A DNA stretch of 64,000 nt from Cryptomeria japonica (Eukaryota > Streptophyta > Pinopsida > Cupressales > Cupressaceae): assembly GCF_030272615.1 (NCBI RefSeq), contig NC_081411.1, forward strand, positions 40,043,140 to 40,107,139, in the 5' to 3' direction. Shown here one piece after another: positions 56,470-64,000 of this stretch. The notes below the pieces were generated by a model. That model made no database searches. It was not told the origin of the DNA and worked only from the letters and a program-made list of their open reading frames with translations. Position 1 is the first letter of the stretch. Every line of letters starts with the position of its first letter. The position numbers and the translations under genes are program-made.

Positions 56470-57870
56470 TGATGAATAATGATGAACAACAGATACCCTA
56501 ACTGGTACTGAGAGGGGGGGTGAATCTGTACACGCAAAAACTTTCTCCACAACTTATTAAGTTAAAACAATACCAACTGATTGTCATCATTACTGAACTT
56601 AACCATGGCAATATTGGTTAAACACAGTAACACATCATACATCATAAACTGATAAGTCTGACCACTTCAACTACATTCAATACTTGATGTCAAATTCACC
56701 CATAAACATATACATGTGGTATACCAGTAACACCATAACCTAATAGCTCTGCATGCATAATCTCTCAAACAAAGAATAGATAATCATCACATGAAAAATG
56801 CATAACACATGACACATAGATTTTTCACTTGGAAACCTAAATGGGAAAAACCACGATGGGAATGAATACCCACAAGCTTGTTTTTGAACTCTTTTGAAGC
56901 TCACTCTATTAGGAGCCTAGTCTGGTTAAATACTTTACAATAAGGTTTCGTTAGGAACCGATCCTATTAGAGATCACTCGGTTAAGGGATGGCTATATAC
57001 CCTGTTAAAGGTTGAAACCCTGTTAAAGGTTACCTCGCTAGAGAATTTGAAGAACTCAATGATCTTGAGTCACCTGGTTAAAGGTTTTACAATAAGCCTG
57101 TTAAAACTACCCGGTAAAGGTATTTTCCAACTATTGAAATGATTAGAAGACAACAGGTAATACTTCTAATCTAATAACAACACTACATGCCAAGGCAAAT
57201 CCTTTTCAGTTCCTCTACTCTGCAATCACACTGCAGTTCTCCACTTACTGGTTTGGCAAGTATCTCATCACTTGGATACACACACAACTTTTTCTAACAA
57301 CTTTATAATAACAAACATCATCAACCTTATAGACATCAGTTAGGTCCGTAGCATAAACCCTAAACCCTAAGCATCTTAGGTTTACAACACAGGTGGTCCA
57401 ATCCTGATTGTCCAAACACATTGCATAGAGTATTACAATTTCATACAGATCACAAGACAATCTACATCATTCATTCTTCACCACACATGGGAATCAATAA
57501 CCCATCACGCTCTCTTCTCATACTGCCAAGAAGAATGAACATTCCCGAGGTAGACTTCAAATGCAGTCGATCTTCTCATGCAAGATCCTCAAGGAAATCC
57601 TTCACGTGCACAAGGCTGATGTGGCACCTCGATCTCACTCATATCTCTTAGCTAACTCATCACAGAGTATCACCACTTGCATCACACAAGCTGGATTGTC
57701 AAACTGATAACCCTAGAGCTATTGTCACACTTAGTGAAACCCTAACACCGGTTCACTTTATCTCCTCATACCTCTTCATACCGGTTCACTTGAACTTGTT
57801 GACATTAGTGACAACATACATTATCTTCATATCAACATGCCGGTTCATCAAATGGCAATAATATCCAACA
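56470..57870 (-). repeat. copia-5 5' LTR
   Basis: It matches 50595-51997 closely. It contains CCCTAAACCCTAAGC near 57357, where the 3' LTR has a decayed version. Confidence 0.9.
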
Positions 57871-58640
57871 AGATCAACATTGTAATTCATGAAACCCTAA
57901 TTCCATGTGGAGGCAAGCAAAGATTCACTTGAGGTATAAGAATTTCATTTCGAGTCAGTTCAACATCCCCTCAAAGAGGAGGATTTCTACTTTCCATCAT
58001 TTTAATTACATTATTTCAACCAATTGGTTAATTCCAAAACTAGGGTTTGACTTAAAGGCAAACCCCTTTTCCGAACACATTTCCCTTTATTTTTGTGTGT
58101 AGGAAATAGGTGCACAACTTTACTTCAAGAATTATGATTTATTCGCAAAGACGAAAAAACCCTTTTCGACGCATGGAAATTTCGGAGGACCAATAGGAGG
58201 CTACCCTTATCCGGACATACAACCCTTACAAATTTTGCCCAATTTTGTAGAGAAGCTATGAATTGTCTGAAACTTCTCAGATCCAGGTGCACGACTGAAT
58301 CTTGAATATATAGCTCATTGTTTTCTCATACTTTGTCTTTATTTCCAACACTTAATCTTAACTGAACTAGTCAACGTACAATAGAGTATCAATTGCATTC
58401 CAATCACAAGAAATCTATTTAGTATTTAGTGCTTGTATCATTTAGGATTGGATCTAGTAGATTCAACCCCTCTTTTGAATGTAAAGTCCTCGCCAAGTGA
58501 AAATTGAGTTGAGTGAATTCCCACACTTCCCACGTGAGGAATTTGCAAAGTCCGCAAATTTTCCACTTTACACTACTTATATCTAAAATCTTATAAAAAA
58601 TAATTAGGATCTGACTGTGATTAGGGTGGTCATATAGACA
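57871..58640 (+). repeat. Unclassified LTR fragment, second part
   Basis: This is non-coding continuation of 50128-50594 by position. It contains CCTCAAAGAGGAGGATTTC and a GGAGGACCAATAGGAGGCTACC block. I cannot place its end. Confidence 0.35.
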
Positions 58641-58796
58641 CCCGCTTCTTATCTTTTTCCTAAAATTTTAGAACTACAACATTGAAATTCAATTTTTTGT
58701 CAAATAGATTTATTTTTTTCAAAAAAAACTAGTTGCTTAGAAACTACCTTCAATTTGCTACAATGTTTATTCTTACATATTTTTGAAATAATTTTG

Positions 58797-58900
58797 GTAA
58801 CTTATTCAAATTTTTATGTCAAGTTTACTAACTCTGTTTTCTAATTTTCATTGCCACTTAAGGGCATGTTTGGCCCACCATGATCCTGCACATACCCACC
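58797..58900 (+). repeat. Diverged ~103 bp repeat, copy 2
   Basis: This is the partner of 48778-48880, with the same block order ending GGCCCACCATGATCCTG. Confidence 0.65.
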
Positions 58901-60352
58901 TAATCCATTATCAATTAGGATACACTTTATCCTATGTTCATCCATGCAAGGTATGATAATGAGGGGTTCTATTATTCTTAACTTCCAAAGAATGTAATTC
59001 ATCTTGCAATAACACCACATGTATCTTTGTTTTATATACAATCAAATTAGGTTGTTACATAATTTTGTCTAGTAGAAGGGTAGACAACTACCTCATCTAT
59101 GGCCTATTGGATTAACAAATTGTATATAGGTTATGTTTGAATTAAATCCCAAAGGAAGATATTAGATATAGTAAGCTGAAGTTTACCAACAACATCATGC
59201 TCCATATACCAACATGTGAAAGATGAGGGGGTGGAAGAAAAATAGGTCGAGGAGTAGGAAGAGCATTTTAATAAGTATGATATGTGTAGACAACTTCATG
59301 ACAACTAGGTTTTTATGATATATTTTATCCATATTATCTCTTTGAGTGAGTTAATTTTTATAGTTCAAGTAGTAGTTAGGAGGTAACTTAATTGGATTAT
59401 TAGTACCTTTCACAATAATAACATGTTTGCTTTGAGATTGAGGGGTATCATAAGAAGATGAGAAAAAACTTTAGGCTTCATATGTTCATTTGCATGAATT
59501 GTATTATCTTGAATTTGATTTGGCTCTTTGTTCTCTAAGGACTCATTTCTAGAAGGGAAAGCGTCAAGAAAACTATTAATGATATCATCTTATTGCTCCA
59601 AGGCATCCTCATGAGTAGGAAAAGCTTTGGGAAATGGATTAGAAAGATTTACCAAATCTTAATCTCTAGAAGAGTTGTCTTTTAGGTGCATGGAATGTAA
59701 AGTTACATTAAGAAAACTATTTATAATATCATCCTCTTGTGATTAAATATTCTCATAAGAAAGGTCAAATTTAGAATAGGAAAAGGCATGAGTCACCAAA
59801 ACCTTGAAGACCGAATTTATATTCTTGGATAATCTTGAGTCTTTAAAGTGTAGTCCATTCTAGTATAAGTCATTTAGATATTTTTCATTCTAGAAGCTTT
59901 GTAAGAAATTCAAGGCTCAAGCTAAGAGCATGTAAATCTAATTTTCTTACAAATATTAAAGTGACATTAAGGAAAGTTATTATAATTTCATATGCTTATG
60001 CTAAAGTATACTCATAGGAAAATACAATTTTGGAAGAAAGGCATGCATGATTCATCATTGCTTCATCACTAGAAAACAGAGCATTAAAAAAGTGTCTAGT
60101 ATTCTCATTGTCTTTCCCCAAAATATCCTTATGGATAGGTAGAGATTTAGAAGAGGGATAGAGTGATATATGCATGCCTAAGTGACTATAACATATATTA
60201 AATATCATCATCATGAAACTAACTAATTGAACAAAAACTGAAATAAATTTTCTTTTTCAAATGATATAACCATGATATAAGCACTAACATTGTAAAATAT
60301 TATGATTAATTAAATAATTCAATCTCATGAACAATATTTTTTGTAAATGAAT
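58901..60352. other. Unassigned AT-rich DNA with possible decayed minus-strand coding
   Basis: No known family is recognised. On the minus strand, 59500-60214 contains repeated phrases reading like DDIINSFL(N/D) about 150 bases apart (near 59570, 59730 and, weaker, 59970) and an open block 59996-60214. This suggests a decayed repetitive protein, but stops are dense. Confidence 0.3.
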
Positions 60353-61880
60353 TGTTGGAAACCAGAGTTGTGTTGTGTTGTCATTTATGTCACTTTCTAT
60401 TTCAGATGGTTTGGAAATGAATTTTCTAATATTGTTGTGTGGTATAGTGAAGATTTTGAGGTATTTATGGTAGGTTGGTGTACTAGAAGTTTCAATATCT
60501 AGGAAATAGTATTTATGTAGGAGAGAGTATTTACTGTCAAGTGGAAGAATTGTTTGCATTCCTTGAGTATGTGAATTTTATGAAGTATGTTTTCTAATAT
60601 AATGTTTATGATTTGTGTATGTAGTACTATCAAGTTTATAGCTCCTCTATTTCTCATATGTTAGAGTTGGTTGTTGTTGTTTCTCATAGTCACTGTCTCT
60701 CAGAACTGGTCTAGGGAATACTTGGGAGTTCTTTGTTTTATGCTTTCAATTATTTTGTCTTAGATTACATGTTCATTTAGTTTGAGAAGTGTTCTATTTT
60801 AGTTTGTCTAGTGATGGTCTAGTTGGAAAGAAAAGTTACATGGTGTTTTGAGTTTAGTGTTGTCAGTTGGTTTGGTTTTTAGTTGCTTGTGGTGGTATAT
60901 CCTATTTGGATCATGTCTTTTTGGCCTAGATATTCTTAGGAGGATGATGCTAAAAGTTGATATGGGTCTCACAATAGTGTGTGTAGACCCACATTATTTT
61001 TTGTCAATTAAAGAATGGTTTTGGGTTGACTAGTTGGTATGGTACATTATTTATCTACATGTTTCATTTAATGTGGATCTTGGAGGATGTGTTAGAGTGT
61101 GCAAATAATTGGAATAATTTTCAAATGGTTTGTTTTGATGTATATGGATCCCCTCTATCTCCTGGAGTGGACTGTAATCAATTTTATAGGTCCAGGTCTC
61201 CAAATTTATGCAATATAGTTTATGTTATTTGTGGCCAACCCTTAACTAGGGTTTTAATGAATTATCATTTATATACATGACTTTGGTTGTATGAGTTGAG
61301 TATAGGATGAATTTGAATAGATGTGAAGTGGATTTGAATTATGCACAAGTAGATTTGATGTAGTATAAGTATGAAAGATGGTTTGTGAAGTGCTTTGAGA
61401 CAATGTTTATTGTCCGATATATTTTCCATAATATTAGTCACTTAACATAGTGCATCAAGGAAAATTTCATGATCAAGAGATCTTATTCATTTTAGTTTGC
61501 TTTGATCCTCTACACATGTCAAAATAAGGTGTGTCCCTTTTGACAATTTGTGCACCTTTGTATCTTGCCCTAAGGTTGTGCACCTTAGTCCTACAAGTCC
61601 TTTTAGGGACAACAATTTATTTTTCCTTGAGCCTAAACATTGTAATCAACTATTCATATTATGAGTGTGATTATCACCATGGTTTATCTCTATTTAGGGT
61701 TTCTCCATGTAAATTTTGTGCTCATGTGTATAATGTTCTTTATCCTTTCATGTGTCATAATTAGAATAATTAGTTAAGTATGGTTTGAAGTGTAATTGAT
61801 TAAAAGTAAAGTGTTTTGATGTATAGAATGATTCACCCCCCTCCACCCTCCCCACTCTTAGTCATGTGGTGTGTTCAAAA
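60353..61880 (+). repeat. Plus-strand solo copia LTR with target duplication
   Basis: It starts TGTTGGAAACC, has TTGTCATTTATGTCAC at 60378-60393 (the variant of the conserved near-start motif), and shows the C-rich TTCACCCCCCTCCACCCTCCCC motif 40-50 bases before its end. TGAAT flanks both sides (60348-60352 and 61881-61885). The terminal CA is degraded. There is no coding content, so the open frames 60848-61764 inside it are chance. Confidence 0.65.
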
Positions 61881-61885
61881 TGAAT

Positions 61886-63680
61886 TCTTTTGAATCCAAA
61901 AATTTCATGTAAAAATTAGATCTAAAACTAAAAGTCAAAAAATATGCAAATGTAGAATATGTTGGGTTCACCAAAATCAACTGTAGCGAAATGGAGTCCT
62001 AGCCTACAAACATGAAATAATATCCAAATCACTATCATGCGTTGGAGAAAATGGTCAACAAGGATCAAACTTGAATCATAAAGGAGAGTTGGATGTTGTG
62101 TATCATTATTTAGCATAAATGGATAGATACATAATGTGAATGTGCAATGACTAGGATATATGCTAGGAAATTGAAAATATTTAGCATAAATGGATAGATA
62201 CATAATAAAACGCTAACACAAAATTATAGATCTCTAAATGAGATGCAAAGAGGAAGATATTACTAAAATTTGAAGCTAGAAATGTCAGTAAATTGTGCTA
62301 GGATCCTTAGACCTGGATGTGCTTTGATCAATGTAAACTTTAGAGTCTGGATCAAGATGCTTGGTATATCATTTCCTCATGAATTTAGTCAAAAATTTCA
62401 ATTAGGCGTGTAAATCAAGATTGCGATAAGGTTTTTGCTTGCTCAATGTATGAAATGGTGTGTCTTGGTCTACTCTATGTAATTATGCGACCTTCATCTA
62501 TTAGATCTATAACCTACACACATAGAAGAGGGATTTTTATTGTTGTATAGAGCCTTTCCAAATTCAAACCCCATGTTTGTGCTTCTATCTTAACAAAAAC
62601 TGTGATGGTAAATAATTTAAAGAGCTTGCCCCTAGTAGGGCAGAGGCTATATCTAAAATGAAATGTTGAATTGATCATTAGGCTTGATAATGATGGTGAC
62701 GAAATTATCTTTAGATAAGTACTTCAATTGTTGATACAATAACATGATAAATCATAACAAAATCCAACATGAAAAAATACTTGAAGATAAATTGTTATAT
62801 CTTGATACTCCTTGTACTCAAATCTACTTTTGAATTAAGGAATTAAATTGTAATGATAGCTTGTAAATTATTATAATGTGAATGATAAATGAATTCCTTA
62901 TATAATATTCTTAGGATATTTTCACATTTATTTTAAACTCCAATGGTCATATCAATATATCAGTATTAGATCACAAATGGCAGGAATTGATGCTTACAAA
63001 TATTAAAATTTAGGCCCCTTTTAGAGGGACTATGGTACTAGGTTCCATATTCCACTTGGGCTAGGGTGTTAGGTATTAATTCTAGTGAAAAAGGGATAAA
63101 AGAAAAGTTGTTGTAGCATGCATAGGCCCAAAACATTGGATCACATCACCTAATGACTATGTGACAACAATTTAGATGTGGTGAGGCCAAAATAGGCTCA
63201 AAATGATGCAAAAGGAATCACAACAAGGTCTAAAAAGGAGTGTGAAATTGTAAAGTGGTTATAGTTTATGATACTACAACAACCATCTTTGAGATATAAT
63301 TTATTGGGAAAACTTTTAATTTCATGAATTGCACCTACCCTCTTTGGCAACTTGTATCTAGATTATTCCATGGAGACATTTAGAGCCATATATGGATAAC
63401 ATCATTGCGATAGTTAATTTAAAAAAGATGGGAAGAAATTATATTAATTTTGGTTCCTAAGATGTCTGACAATGTGTGGGCTAAATCCAAAAAAAGGGCA
63501 TAAAGGGGATAAAAATATATATAAGTATAAACATCACTCTAAAACCATCAAAATAGAGATGAGTAAAGTGTTAGAATTATAGGAAAAATGGCATATGAAT
63601 AAGTGTAATTTAACAAAAAACTAATATTGATCCCTATATGTAAAAATCTTTTCATGATGATCTCGATTGTCTGTTTATTT
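61886..63680. other. Unassigned AT-rich DNA
   Basis: No gene is recognised. A 29-base sequence (TATTTAGCATAAATGGATAG...) occurs at 62107-62135 and again at 62178-62206. Gag-like remnants of the element at 63690 may lie in the last few hundred bases, but I cannot show them. Confidence 0.4.
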
Positions 63681-63689
63681 CAGCTAACA

Positions 63690-63990
63690 TTATTACTAAT
63701 GATGCTTGGCTTATTGATTCAAGTTGCTCCTATCAGAAAACTCCTCACAACGAGTGGATTTCTCTATGCAAATCATAAAGGGGATATTTTTTCCTTGGTG
63801 ATAATAAAACAAAGAAGATTATTGATAAGAGATGTAAAGTCATGTTCCATTGATGAGAGGATTAACTCTTTTGATAATGTTTTTCATATTCTAGGACATT
63901 CAAGAAATTTGTTTTTATTATCTATTTTGCATAATTCTAGAATGCATTATATTTCACAAGTCTACTTGTAGGTTGGTAAGGGAGACTTTG
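63690..63990 (+). pseudogene. Plus-strand copia protease and GAG-pre-integrase remnant
   Basis: One frame reads ITNDAWLIDSSCSYQKTPHNEW, the copia protease region with the active site DSG changed to DSS. After a frameshift near 63855, the track continues as INSFDNVFHILGHSRNLFLLSILHNS, the segment that normally leads into GAG-pre-integrase. The sequence belongs to a different copia lineage from copia-1 to copia-5 and is the only plus-strand copia coding in the window. It continues past the window end at least to 64000. Confidence 0.65.
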
Positions 63991-64000
63991 GTGATAGCTA

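Larger units (their letters stand above)
50595..57870 (-). mobile_element. copia-5: complete Ty1/copia element with inactivated protease and RT
   Basis: LTRs 50595-51997 and 56470-57870 (1403 and 1401 bases) enclose the usual minus-strand copia interior. The family is close to copia-3 and copia-4 by protein. Active sites are lost: protease reads NSG (55347-55355) and RT reads VYY in place of VDD (53239-53244). Coding needs two frameshifts. I could not match a target duplication (ATATT left, AGATC right). Confidence 0.9.

Noticed and set aside
60848-61764. Three plus-strand frames (61-84 codons) as a multi-exon gene
   Set aside because: They lie inside a solo LTR and lack splice-consistent joins or recognisable domains.

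Overview
The window is intergenic DNA from a large, repeat-rich plant nuclear genome. The evidence is stacked Ty1/copia and Ty3/gypsy LTR retrotransposons with plant-type hallmarks: a primer site matching initiator tRNA-Met, long 1.2-1.6 kb copia LTRs, Tat/Ogre-like gypsy integrase and LTRs with telobox motifs. A gymnosperm or other large-genome seed plant is likely, but the species cannot be fixed from this sequence. I found no host protein gene, tRNA, rRNA or CRISPR that I could support.

Layout. (1) 1-14294: 3' part of a plus-strand gypsy element (gypsy-1). Its integrase is split at 233/9910 by a solo LTR (234-2177 and 9691-9909), which is itself split by a complete minus-strand copia element (copia-1, 2178-9690). 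The gypsy-1 3' LTR (about 10847-14294) ends inside the outer 3' LTR of copia-2 (14295-21272, minus), and copia-2 abuts a satellite array. (2) 21273-23480: about 16 tandem copies of a ~129 bp monomer, each a long near-perfect inverted repeat. (3) 23481-25529: AT-rich DNA with two unrecognised open frames. (4) 25530-48740: a second gypsy element (gypsy-2, plus), split by copia-3 (26042-41097, minus). Copia-4 (32240-39853, minus) sits in the 5' LTR of copia-3 with a perfect 5 bp target duplication. (5) 48741-58900: fragments of LTRs hosting copia-5 (50595-57870, minus). (6) 58901-64000: mostly unassigned AT-rich DNA, with a plus-strand solo LTR (60353-61880, duplicated target TGAAT) and a decayed plus-strand copia protease region near 63690-63990.

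The five full copia elements share one layout on the minus strand: LTR, tRNA-Met primer site, gag with CCHC knuckle, protease, integrase, RT, RNase H, polypurine tract, LTR. All are coding-defective, in different ways. Copia-1 and copia-4 keep one uninterrupted frame (no frameshift over ~4 kb) broken only by nonsense codons. Every nonsense codon in copia-4 is TAG, and four of them recur at the same positions in copia-3. Copia-2 and copia-5 have lost catalytic residues of both protease and RT. The most unusual signals are the shared amber codons, the hairpin satellite, an inverted 16-base motif pair straddling the polypurine tract/3' LTR boundary in all five elements, and the depth of nesting.
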